From positions 1 to 57,014 of the forward strand of contig JABFSA010000037.1 of the NCBI GenBank assembly GCA_013140775.1: 57,014 nucleotides of DNA. Direction: 5' to 3'. The DNA comes from Acidobacteriota bacterium. Lineage in GTDB: Bacteria; Acidobacteriota; Vicinamibacteria; Vicinamibacterales; UBA2999. The position numbers and the translations under genes are program-made. Shown here piece after piece: positions 35,696-43,547 of the stretch; position 1 is the first letter of the stretch; each line of letters opens with the position of its first letter. The notes beneath the pieces are model-generated. The model had not been told where the DNA came from and did not search any database. It saw only the letters and a program-made list of their open reading frames with translations.

Positions 35696-36574
35696 ATGCG
35701 AAGACAAGCGCTCGCCGTTGCCGCGTGTATCTGGTGCCTCGCACTTCCCGCCGCCGCGCAGGACGCAAAGAAGAATTTCCTCTGGAAGGTTGAGGGCCCC
35801 AACAACAGCACGGCGTACCTGCTGGGCTCGCTGCACGTCCTGACCCCGGATTACTACCCTCTCAGCCCGGTCATCAACAAGGCGTTTGCCGAGTCCAGAA
35901 CGCTCGTCGAGGAAGTCGATCTCGACGAGATCCAGGATCCATCGAAGATGGCCGGCGCGATGGCCAGGGCCTTCCTCACGGACGGCCGGTCGCTCGACCA
36001 GCTCGTGGCCCCGTCAACCTACGCCGAACTGACGAAGCGTGCCGAGAAGGCCGGCCTGCCGATGATGGCCCTCCGGCGGATGAAGCCCTGGCTGGTCTCG
36101 CTCACGTTGATGGGACCAACTCTCCAGGCGGCCGGACTCTCTGCCGAGTACGGCGTGGATAAACACTTCTTCGACCGCGCCACGGCCGCGGGCATGACCA
36201 GACAGGCATTCGAGACCGTGACCTACCAGCTCGATCGCTTCGACGGGTTGTCGCTGGAGCTGCAGGAGGACATGCTCACCTCCACCATCCGCGAGCTCGA
36301 CACCTACGTCGTCCGGCTCCGGGACATCGCGCAGGCGTGGGCCACTGGCAATGTGCGCGGCATCGAGAAAGAGCTGCTGTCGTCGTTCGATCAGTCGCCG
36401 GAGCTCTACAACCGCCTACTCACCGAGCGCAACCGCAACTGGATCCCGCAGGTGGATACCTGCCTCCGTCAAAACGCCGGCTGCTTCATCGTCGTCGGCG
36501 CCGCGCACCTTGTTGGCCCCGACAGCCTGCCCGCACTGCTCGCCAAGAGCGGCTATCGCGTCACCCAACAGTAG
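35696..36574 (+). CDS. TraB/GumN family protein
   Basis: A 292-residue exported protein (signal peptide 1-21, ends PAAAQ) of the TraB/GumN family. The hallmarks are YLLGSLHVLTPDYY near the start and CFIVVGAAHLVGPD at the end, which carry the conserved GxxH pair. Family members have been proposed to be metalloproteases. A GTG lies directly before the ATG and would add one residue. The two C-terminal cysteines (CLRQNAGC) may form a disulfide. Confidence 0.88.
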   Translation: MRRQALAVAACIWCLALPAAAQDAKKNFLWKVEGPNNSTAYLLGSLHVLTPDYYPLSPVINKAFAESRTLVEEVDLDEIQDPSKMAGAMARAFLTDGRSLDQLVAPSTYAELTKRAEKAGLPMMALRRMKPWLVSLTLMGPTLQAAGLSAEYGVDKHFFDRATAAGMTRQAFETVTYQLDRFDGLSLELQEDMLTSTIRELDTYVVRLRDIAQAWATGNVRGIEKELLSSFDQSPELYNRLLTERNRNWIPQVDTCLRQNAGCFIVVGAAHLVGPDSLPALLAKSGYRVTQQ

Positions 36575-36592
36575 TAAACGGGTACTGCCGGT

Positions 36593-36665
36593 AACCACGA
36601 AGGCACGAAGGACACGAAGCACTCTTAGGAAAAATACCTTCGTGGATCTTCGTGTCTTCGTGGTT
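36593..36665. repeat. CACGAAG palindromic repeat, copy C
   Basis: AACCACGAAGGCACGAAGGA on the left, CTTCGTGGATCTTCGTG then CTTCGTGGTT on the right. It follows the TraB/GumN gene and is separated by 11 bp from a GGCTGAAGCC repeat. Confidence 0.9.
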
Positions 36666-36676
36666 CCATAATTGTG

Positions 36677-36742
36677 GCGCGGCTGAAGCCGCGCACTACG
36701 ACCGACTACCCTTTCCGCGTAGTGCTCGGCTTTAGCCGAGCC
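36677..36742. repeat. GGCTGAAGCC palindromic repeat, copy 2
   Basis: Left GCGCGGCTGAAGCCGCGC followed by ACTACG, right CGTAGTGCTCGGCTTTAGCC. The outer halves also pair (GCACTACG / CGTAGTGC). It ends one base before the methyltransferase stop codon. Confidence 0.82.
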
Positions 36743-36743
36743 G

Positions 36744-37562
36744 TCATCGATCCCCGCGGACGACGACGAACTCGCCGGGGACGTTGTAGCCGCCATCACT
36801 CCGTCGAAACGACACGATTGACTCGAGGTACTCCGCATGCGCCTCGATTCGCATTGACTCGTCGAAGCGCGAGTACGCCATCGCCACCGGGCCGCCCGCG
36901 AACGCTGCGCCGATCGCCTGATCGCCGTTCTCGTACTCGAGCACGGTTGAGATGCGTTCCTCATGGACGCCGGTGAACCCGGCTTCGACGAACGTCGCAG
37001 CCAGTGTGTCGCCCGTCCCCAATCGAAAGAACATGGGACACACATCGCTTTGCACGCGGCTCTCAACGATCGGGAAGATTTCGGCCCAGCCGCAGTGTTT
37101 ACGAGCGCCCCATACAGCGGCCACCGCGCGCCCGCCCGGAGCAAGCGCGCGCCGCATTTCCTGTAGCGCGCGCAAAGGATCGGGCACGTACATCAGGCCG
37201 AGCGCGCAGACTGCGACGTTGAACCCGGCGTCCGGAATGTCGAGCGCCTCGGCGTCCATGCGCTGGAAGGTCGCGTGATGCAGGCCCAGATGCGACGCTA
37301 CGTCCCGTGCCCGCTGGACCATCCCTTCGGAGATGTCCGTGCCGAGGACATGCCCCTGTGACCCGGCAGCGTCTGCCGCGCGCAAGGAGACCAGGCCGGT
37401 GCCACAGGCGACGTCGAGCACCCGCTCGCCAGACTGGATGTCAGCGAGCGTCAGCAGAAGATCCTGCGCGGGCTTGAGCTGGGCCGCCCAGAAGCGCTCG
37501 TAGTCTCCGGCGGCCTTGTCCCACCCGTACCGCTGGACGCGGCGCTGGAGTTTTGCGTCCAT
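36744..37562 (-). CDS. SAM-dependent methyltransferase, class I
   Basis: A 272-residue protein with a Rossmann SAM-binding fold: motif I VLDVACGTGLVSLRAA (about 48-63), GTDISEGMVQRARD, and the acidic/post-motif FNVAVCALGLMYVPDPLRA. This is the UbiE/type-11 pattern. Substrate unknown. The ATG at 37562 lies one base after the OsmC stop, so the two are likely co-transcribed. The upstream part of the long open frame overlaps OsmC and was not used. Confidence 0.87.
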   Translation of the reverse strand: MDAKLQRRVQRYGWDKAAGDYERFWAAQLKPAQDLLLTLADIQSGERVLDVACGTGLVSLRAADAAGSQGHVLGTDISEGMVQRARDVASHLGLHHATFQRMDAEALDIPDAGFNVAVCALGLMYVPDPLRALQEMRRALAPGGRAVAAVWGARKHCGWAEIFPIVESRVQSDVCPMFFRLGTGDTLAATFVEAGFTGVHEERISTVLEYENGDQAIGAAFAGGPVAMAYSRFDESMRIEAHAEYLESIVSFRRSDGGYNVPGEFVVVRGDR

Positions 37563-37563
37563 C

Positions 37564-38088
37564 TCAGGACCGCGCCGGGCTCGTGATGTGCACCTCGCGA
37601 CGCATGGGCGTAGCGTTTCCCACGACGTCGAGCCAGGAGCTGCGACGTTCAGCGATCTCGAGCATCTTCTCGACGTCCTCGGCTGGCGCGTCGCTCTCCA
37701 CCTTGACGATGTAGCGGATCTCTCCGTACCCGGGCCGCACGTCGTCGCTCGCCCCGAGCTCGCCGCGAACGTCGTAGTCGGCCTGGATCTCGACTTCGAG
37801 CGACGTGATGGGCACCTGCAGGCGCGATGCCCACATCGCGTAGCCGATCGCAAGGCACGACCCGATCGCGGCCCTGCCAAGCACGCCTGGATTGGGCGCT
37901 GAGCCGTCGCCGCCGTACTTCTCCGTCATCCCCGCCTTGAGTTTCCAGCTGCCTTCTTCGATATCGCAGCGCAGATCGGCGCCAAGCCGCACGCGCGTGA
38001 CTGCGGTGCCCTGGCCAACAGAGGGACGCAGCGAAACGGCTTTGACGTTCCGCTCGAGTGCGATTTTGATGTCGTCGGGACTTGCCAT
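37564..38088 (-). CDS. OsmC family protein
   Basis: A 174-residue OsmC/Ohr-fold protein. The first redox cysteine is in GSCLAIGYAMWAS. The second, expected cysteine is replaced: the segment reads AERRSSWLDVVG, with serines. OsmC/Ohr enzymes reduce organic hydroperoxides using both cysteines, so peroxidase activity is doubtful and a redox-sensing or other thiol role is possible. Start ATG with a GGAGAA Shine-Dalgarno. It is followed within one base by the methyltransferase. Confidence 0.85.
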   Translation of the reverse strand: MASPDDIKIALERNVKAVSLRPSVGQGTAVTRVRLGADLRCDIEEGSWKLKAGMTEKYGGDGSAPNPGVLGRAAIGSCLAIGYAMWASRLQVPITSLEVEIQADYDVRGELGASDDVRPGYGEIRYIVKVESDAPAEDVEKMLEIAERRSSWLDVVGNATPMRREVHITSPARS

Positions 38089-38109
38089 GGTGATTCTCCA
38101 GCCCGCGCG

Positions 38110-39546
38110 TCAGCGCCGGATGATGCGATCGATGAAGTCGAGGATTTCGCGAGACACGCTCGTGTCCACCGTCCCGACCGACAGGAGCTGCGATGTGTGC
38201 GTGTGCCCGAGGCTCTGCCTGAAGCGGGGCCGCGCTCCGAGGTCCATGAGTTCCTTATACAGAGTCGCCCCTGGACGCGGATACAGGTCGGGATCCCATT
38301 CCGCAGTGGTCATCAGGACTGGAATATCCGTCCGTGTCACGTTGCCGGTGACCACCATCTGCGGGTAGCGGGATTTGTCTTCGCCGAAGTACGCGAGATC
38401 GCCCTTTCTCGCGTCGTTGAAATCAAACGTGTACGGTCCCGAGAGCAAGATGGCTCCAGCCGGGCGCGCGGTTCCTGCTGGCAGCAGTTCGGGACGAAAG
38501 ACATAGGTTGCCGCGTGAAATGCGCCGGTTGAAACCCCCACGACGAAGATCTGTTCCGGGTTGCCACCGTACTCGGCCGCATGATCGCGAAGCCACGTGA
38601 CGACCGCACCCACATCACGTCCACCTTCCGGCCACTTGATCTCGGGCGCGAGCCGGTAGCCCGCAGTGACGCCGACATAGCCGAGGCTCGCGAAGTAGTC
38701 CGCAACGTTGGCCGTGTTCGCACGGCTTCCACCGACCAGGCCACCCCCGTGGAACGCCACGATGACCGGGACTGGCGCGTCCGCGCGATGGAAGAGGCCT
38801 GTGTGAATATCCATCTGCTGACGTTCATGCGATCCGTAGGGAACGTTCTTTGTGACCTTGATCTCTTCCGGTGTGTAGACGCGTGGCTGCGAGGTGTAGA
38901 TCTTGTTCGTCTGCGGAATCTGATCTTCCTTGCCGTAGAGCGCCGCGAGTTGCTTCGCGAGGTCTGGAGGCATGGTTCCGCGCGGTATGTCCGCCGCGCT
39001 CGATACGCGTTCGCTGGTCAAGGACCATCGGAACGTCTGGCGCGATTCCTTGGAGTCGTCACAGCGCTGCAGCGCCAGATCGCGTCTGCGGTACACGGGC
39101 GTCGTCAGTACCGGTGCGTTCGCGGGTTGAGATGTGTCGCTTGCCTCGAGACAGAGATCGGAACGCGACGCCGGACTGACCCGGCCCCAGCTCATCGTCC
39201 ACCGCTGGGTCGGCGTGTTGCTGCAGGCTCGCACGAAGAGCTCCGAGCCAACCTCGAGGGCCGCGACGGCCAGGCAGCGGTTGTACTTCGATGCCTTGAT
39301 CGCGCCATCAGGTGTCCGCTCGAACTGCTGGTCCTCGAGCGGCTCGCCGTACTTGCATGTGTGGACCCGCAGAGCCTGATCCAGATTGAGTGTCGCGCCT
39401 ACGCCCGCAATATCCAGGCAGTAACCCCGCGGCTCATCGAGCGGTTGCGCCGTGCGGAGCAGCCCAGCGTCCGCACTGGCTGTGTCGGGATGTAAGAGGA
39501 GAGCGAGGACTGCGAGCAGACACGGGGCGGCAAGCTTGCGAGTCAT
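38110..39546 (-). CDS. Exported esterase with N-terminal ricin-like domain
   Basis: A 478-residue exported protein: signal peptide (about 1-25), then a ricin-type beta-trefoil-like region (about 35-180; CLDIAG, CLAVAALEVG and two QxW/QxF-type ends such as QRWTMSW and QTFRWSL), then an alpha/beta hydrolase domain with the HSL-type oxyanion motif HGGG (about 275) and nucleophile elbow GVSTGAF (about 343). The ricin-like domain would bind carbohydrate. Substrate unknown. GGAGG precedes the ATG by 6 bases. Confidence 0.78.
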   Translation of the reverse strand: MTRKLAAPCLLAVLALLLHPDTASADAGLLRTAQPLDEPRGYCLDIAGVGATLNLDQALRVHTCKYGEPLEDQQFERTPDGAIKASKYNRCLAVAALEVGSELFVRACSNTPTQRWTMSWGRVSPASRSDLCLEASDTSQPANAPVLTTPVYRRRDLALQRCDDSKESRQTFRWSLTSERVSSAADIPRGTMPPDLAKQLAALYGKEDQIPQTNKIYTSQPRVYTPEEIKVTKNVPYGSHERQQMDIHTGLFHRADAPVPVIVAFHGGGLVGGSRANTANVADYFASLGYVGVTAGYRLAPEIKWPEGGRDVGAVVTWLRDHAAEYGGNPEQIFVVGVSTGAFHAATYVFRPELLPAGTARPAGAILLSGPYTFDFNDARKGDLAYFGEDKSRYPQMVVTGNVTRTDIPVLMTTAEWDPDLYPRPGATLYKELMDLGARPRFRQSLGHTHTSQLLSVGTVDTSVSREILDFIDRIIRR

Positions 39547-39641
39547 GTCGAACCTCCATCCTGGGATCCATCCAAGGGTTGCAGGAGATTCTGGCGCGGG
39601 GCCATCGACGGGTCAACCGTCGCGACGTGCGGGCTGAAGCG

Positions 39642-39669
39642 ACAGGGCAGGCTCGAAAGCCTGCCCTGT
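39642..39669 (-). terminator. Hairpin after the PEGA-protein gene
   Basis: Perfect 12-bp stem ACAGGGCAGGCT / AGCCTGCCCTGT with a 4-base loop, 8 bp downstream of the minus-strand stop codon. No T-run. Likely a terminator or a repeat hairpin. Confidence 0.6.
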
Positions 39670-39676
39670 GCCCGAG

Positions 39677-40513
39677 TCAGTAGTTGGCGCGGTAGGTGAT
39701 GCTCTGTCCCGGCTGGATCCGGACGTCGAACTCGATGAGCGGATATCCGTCGGCCTCGATCTCGATGTGGTGTGAACCCTCTTCGAGATTCAGGTGCTGA
39801 AACACACCGTCGTAGTCGTCTACGACGCCGGCGTAGTAGCCGTCCACGAATACCTGCGCATCACGCGGTGCGTCCACGATTCGGAGCGAGCCATACGCAA
39901 GGCCCGAGGGGATCGCGTAGTAACCGTATGCCGGCGGAGCGGAGCTGTAGGCCCGATACCCGTAGGCTCGTGGCGCGCCGAAGTAGAGGTTCACACTCCA
40001 GCCCGGCCGATAACCGTTCGGTCGATAGCCGTAGGGCACCACGTACGAGCGGCGAGCATAGGGGCGGGCATACGAACGGCTGACGTACGGTTGGGCCACA
40101 TAGGGTCGTGCGACGTAAGGCCGGACCACGACCGTGCGGCCACCGTCGCGCCGGTCACGGTCACCACGTCGGTCCTGGGGATTGTCGTATCGCTGGCGCG
40201 GCTCTGTCCTCCGCTCCGTCTCGGTTCGCGGCGGCGGAGCCACTCGCTGGCGAGGCTCCGACCGTCTGTCCGATTCGTCGCGTCCGCGTTGCTCCGGCGG
40301 GCGGCCTGCTTCGCGTCGCTCGGTCTGGTTGCCACGCTCCGGCGTCCGCTGCACGCCTTCGCGGCGCCCGGCTCCGCCTCCAGCGCCAGCGCCGCGTCCG
40401 TTCTGACGCTCACCGCGTTCCGAAAACGGCACGCCACGCTGGGCAAAGGAAGGCGTCGCCGTCAGCGCGATGCACGCCATGACGACGGCCGTGCGCATGT
40501 GAAAGGCTTTCAT
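39677..40513 (-). CDS. Exported PEGA-domain protein with Arg/Tyr-rich linker
   Basis: A 278-residue protein: signal peptide (about 1-24), an extremely Arg/Glu/Gly-rich linker (about 26-130), a Tyr/Arg/Pro-rich stretch with short repeats (RPYVA, QPYVS, RSYAR; about 130-200), and a C-terminal PEGA domain (about 205-278, YGSLRIVDAPRDAQVFVDG to IQPGQSITYRANY). PEGA domains are small surface-exposed beta-domains. The linker suggests an extended, charged stalk. GGAGG precedes the ATG by 5 bases. Confidence 0.8.
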   Translation of the reverse strand: MKAFHMRTAVVMACIALTATPSFAQRGVPFSERGERQNGRGAGAGGGAGRREGVQRTPERGNQTERREAGRPPEQRGRDESDRRSEPRQRVAPPPRTETERRTEPRQRYDNPQDRRGDRDRRDGGRTVVVRPYVARPYVAQPYVSRSYARPYARRSYVVPYGYRPNGYRPGWSVNLYFGAPRAYGYRAYSSAPPAYGYYAIPSGLAYGSLRIVDAPRDAQVFVDGYYAGVVDDYDGVFQHLNLEEGSHHIEIEADGYPLIEFDVRIQPGQSITYRANY

Positions 40514-40661
40514 GGGATTCCTCCGTAACGATCAACGGCAAACGCTTTGCCATCTGAACCATCCGAATTTGCTAGCGTTTGGCGTCTGACTGCTCGCCGG
40601 CTCTCATCTGAAGCGGACACCACGGCCGGCTTCAGGAGGACAAAGTCACCCCAGGCCTCGC

Positions 40662-41480
40662 TTACTGCCCGTATGCCTTCCGCTTCCAGAGGTCCCAACC
40701 GCGCTGGGTGTCTCCGGGATTCTTCTCGACCGCCATGCCTTCTTCGGGCGAGATGTAGGTGATCGGCCCGCCCAGGCTCAGCGCGGCGAGCAGCAGCTTG
40801 GCATTGATCTCGGTGTAGATGGCGTCCCGCACAGTCACCTGAAGGTTCGGGCCCACTACGACGTTACCGTGTCCCCGCAGGAGCGCCACCTCCTTGTTGC
40901 CCAGCGCAGCCGCCAGCGACTTCCCAATGAGGTTGTTCCGGACAAGAAGCGTCTGCGCCATTGGATCGTTCACCGAGCGCGAATCCCAGATTGGAACGCC
41001 TGTGTAGAGAAAGGTTGCCATGTGGAAGACAGGGCGCAGCGGAACCTGCGTGACGCTGAACGGAATCACTGACGGCGCGTGACTGTGCACGACCACCATC
41101 ACGTCGGGCCTGGCCTTGTAGATCTCGCCGTGGATAAATCGTTCGAGCACGCTGTTGCGGCCACGCGGATCGACCGGTGTCGAGTCCAGGTCGTATTCCA
41201 TGATGTCGGCGGGCGTGACCAGCGCCGGACCGAGTGACCGCGACATGAGGAAGCGATTGGGATTGCCCGGATGCCGGACGCTCACGTGTCCGTAGGCGTC
41301 GATCACGCCCTCCATGGCCAGGATTCGGTACGCCGCCGCCAGGTCCTCCAGCACCGAAGGCGCCACCGCACCTCCGGACGCGGGCGCAGTCTGAGCGGCG
41401 ACCGTGTGCCTGTCCTGGACGACGGTCGCAAAACCGATGAAAAGAGCAACGGTGACGAGCAGACGGACACGGTGTGTCAT
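40662..41480 (-). CDS. Exported class II aldolase/adducin family protein
   Basis: A 272-residue protein with a signal peptide (about 1-30, ends HTVAAQ), unusual for this normally cytoplasmic zinc-aldolase family. The zinc ligands appear in MVVVHSHAPSVIP and LLRGHGNVVVG, and DAYGHVSVRHP is typical of the family. Substrate unknown. The ATG at 41480 follows AAGGAA. The gene diverges from the amidohydrolase, with a 92-bp gap. Confidence 0.82.
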   Translation of the reverse strand: MTHRVRLLVTVALFIGFATVVQDRHTVAAQTAPASGGAVAPSVLEDLAAAYRILAMEGVIDAYGHVSVRHPGNPNRFLMSRSLGPALVTPADIMEYDLDSTPVDPRGRNSVLERFIHGEIYKARPDVMVVVHSHAPSVIPFSVTQVPLRPVFHMATFLYTGVPIWDSRSVNDPMAQTLLVRNNLIGKSLAAALGNKEVALLRGHGNVVVGPNLQVTVRDAIYTEINAKLLLAALSLGGPITYISPEEGMAVEKNPGDTQRGWDLWKRKAYGQ

Positions 41481-41572
41481 GGCGGATTCCTTTCGAGCCT
41501 CTGGTAACGCGGCAATATTAGATCTGTTCACGCTAAGATCGGTTGGTTTCGGCTGGCCAGGACAACAACACG

Positions 41573-42433
41573 GTGAACATTGACGTGATCGACATCCATC
41601 CGCACGTGATCTCCACCGATACGGTGCGCTATCCCCGTGCGCCGCTTGGTGGCCACCAATCGACGTGGTCGAACGATCGACCGGTGGGCACTGAGCAGCT
41701 GATTGTTGAACAGGATCGCGCGGGCGTGAAGAAAGCCGCGCTCGTTCAGGCGTCAACCTGCTACGGCCACGACAACTCTTACGTCGCGGACGCCGTGAAC
41801 GCGCATCCCGAACGGTTCGCCGGCGTCTTTTCCTGCGACATCCTCGCGCCGGATGCCTGCGACACGATGGCTCACTGGATGTCGAAGGGCCTCACGGGAA
41901 TGAGGCTGTTCACCACCGGCAGCACGATGCCCGGCCAGGCAGGCTGGCTCGACGATCCGCGTTCGTTCCCGGCGTGGGGGATGGCAGCCGAGAAGGGGCT
42001 GCCTGTCTGCCTGCAGATGACCGCCCAGGGCATTCCTCAGATCATGAAGGTGCTCGATCGGTTTCCCGCGCTGCGCGTGATCCTCGATCACCTTGCGCGT
42101 CCCGTGCAGGAAGACGGTCCTCCCTACGCTGGCGCCGACAGCCTCTGGGGTCTCGCGCAGTATCCGAACGTCTATCTGAAGGTGACCGAACGAAACCTGG
42201 TGGGTGCGCGAACGGGGGAGGCGACTCCGGAAACGTTCTTCGGACGCCTCGTGGCCGACTTCGGTGCGTCGCGCATTGCGTGGGGCTCAAACTATCCGGC
42301 ATCAGAGCGGCCCCTTGCAGAGCTCGTCGCACTCGCGCAGGAGACGCTCGCGTTCCTGCCTGAGACCGACCGCGAGTGGATCTTCTCGCGCACGGCTCAG
42401 GCGCTGTATCCCACACTCGCCAACCGTTCCTGA
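41573..42433 (+). CDS. LigI-like amidohydrolase (amidohydrolase family 2)
   Basis: A 286-residue TIM-barrel metal hydrolase. The HxH metal motif is near the start (DIHPHV), followed by VKKAALVQASTCYGHDNSYVADA, VILDHLARPV and IAWGSNYPASE. The pattern is like 2-pyrone-4,6-dicarboxylate lactonase and other amidohydrolase-2 proteins, enzymes of aromatic acid breakdown. The GTG at 41573 is preferred (AGGA ten bases before). A TTG at 41543 is possible. It is followed 7 bp later by the dihydroxyphthalate-decarboxylase-like gene. Confidence 0.82.
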   Translation: MNIDVIDIHPHVISTDTVRYPRAPLGGHQSTWSNDRPVGTEQLIVEQDRAGVKKAALVQASTCYGHDNSYVADAVNAHPERFAGVFSCDILAPDACDTMAHWMSKGLTGMRLFTTGSTMPGQAGWLDDPRSFPAWGMAAEKGLPVCLQMTAQGIPQIMKVLDRFPALRVILDHLARPVQEDGPPYAGADSLWGLAQYPNVYLKVTERNLVGARTGEATPETFFGRLVADFGASRIAWGSNYPASERPLAELVALAQETLAFLPETDREWIFSRTAQALYPTLANRS

Positions 42434-42440
42434 TCCGGCG

Positions 42441-43337
42441 ATGACCGAACCTCTGAAGCTGCACTCTCTTCTCGGCAATCACGCCAGCACCAGGGCGCTC
42501 AAGAGCGGAGAGGTGTCTTCGCCGCTCGTGAACTTCGACTACTTCGACGTGAAGGTCGCCAACACGCAGTTCAAGGCGATGGTCCGCGAGCAGAAGTACG
42601 ACTTTGGCGAGCTGGCGATCGTGACGTTCCTGCAGGCGAAGGCGTACGGCAAGCCGTACGTGGTGCTGCCGGCGACAATCGTGGGGCGTAACCAGCACCA
42701 CACGATCTTCTACAACGCCGACAAGGGTGCGCTCACGCCGCGCGATCTCAATGGCAAGCGCATCGGTGTCCGTGCGTACACGCAGACGACAGGTGCGTGG
42801 GTCCGCGGCTTCCTCGCAGACGACTACGGGGTCGATCTGAAGACCGTGACCTGGGTGACGTTCGAGGAGCCACATCTGGCCGAGTATCCCGACCCGCCCA
42901 CTGTTCAGCGCGCGCCCGAAGGCAAAGTGCTGAAGCAGATGCTGCTCGATGGCGAGCTCGACGCTGCGATCCTTGGGGACGTGTCCGAGGATGGTCCGAT
43001 CAGGCACCTGATTCCCGACCACGAAGCCGCCGGACGTGCATGGGCGCGCGCCCACGGCGGTGTGCCCATCAACCATCTTGCGGTGATGCGGGAGTCAATC
43101 GTGCACTCGCGACCCGACGTCGTGCGCGAGGTCTACCGCGTGCTGAAAGAGAGCCGGGCCGCAGCCGATCTTCCGAGTGGCGCCGACAATCCACTTCGCT
43201 TCGGCATCGAGGGCGTGCGCCAGTCGCTCGCGCAGATCAGCGACTACGCGCACCGGCAGGGCCTCATCCCACGCGCGTACCCGGTGGACGAGCTGTTCGC
43301 TGACGCCTCACGCATCCTCGGCGACGCCGCCCGCTGA
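42441..43337 (+). CDS. 4,5-dihydroxyphthalate decarboxylase-like / substrate-binding fold protein (second copy)
   Basis: A 298-residue cytoplasmic protein. Recognisable segments are FGELAIVTFLQAKAYGKPYVVLPATIVGR, LNGKRIGVRAYTQTTGAWVRG and LDAAILGD, matching the Pht5-like family of the paralogue at 9669. The two copies diverge strongly. It is probably co-transcribed with the amidohydrolase, so an aromatic acid pathway is plausible. The actual reaction is not known. Confidence 0.68.
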   Translation: MTEPLKLHSLLGNHASTRALKSGEVSSPLVNFDYFDVKVANTQFKAMVREQKYDFGELAIVTFLQAKAYGKPYVVLPATIVGRNQHHTIFYNADKGALTPRDLNGKRIGVRAYTQTTGAWVRGFLADDYGVDLKTVTWVTFEEPHLAEYPDPPTVQRAPEGKVLKQMLLDGELDAAILGDVSEDGPIRHLIPDHEAAGRAWARAHGGVPINHLAVMRESIVHSRPDVVREVYRVLKESRAAADLPSGADNPLRFGIEGVRQSLAQISDYAHRQGLIPRAYPVDELFADASRILGDAAR

Positions 43338-43343
43338 AGAAAC

Positions 43344-43424
43344 AACCACGAAGGGACGAAGCACACGAAGGAATGTTGGATTTGTGATTCCTATGCTTCG
43401 TGGATCTTCGTACTCTTCGTGGTT
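43344..43424. repeat. CACGAAG palindromic repeat, copy D
   Basis: AACCACGAAGGGACGAAGCA on the left, GCTTCGTGGATCTTCG then CTTCGTGGTT on the right. Its central loop (GTTGGATTTGTGATTCCT) is nearly that of copy E 42 bp away, showing a local duplication. Confidence 0.9.
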
Positions 43425-43466
43425 TCGTCGCCCGATCTGTCCTAGGGCTGACGGCCGAAAAAAATC

Positions 43467-43547
43467 CACCACGAAGGGACGAAGGACACGAAGCAATATT
43501 GGGTTTGTGATTCCTGTTCTTCGTGGATCTTCGTGAACTTCGTGGTT
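43467..43547. repeat. CACGAAG palindromic repeat, copy E
   Basis: CCACCACGAAGGGACGAAGG on the left and TCTTCGTGGATCTTCGTG then CTTCGTGGTT on the right. It directly abuts the helicase stop codon. Both D and E are followed by CTAGGGCTG. Confidence 0.9.

Noticed and set aside
36744..37880. Long frame joining the methyltransferase to the OsmC region
   Set aside because: The additional 106 codons overlap OsmC in another frame; the methyltransferase pattern starts at 37562.
43344..43547. Tandem CACGAAG elements looking like a short CRISPR array
   Set aside because: The repeats are palindromic with paired arms, the loops are alike, only two units occur, and no cas genes are near.
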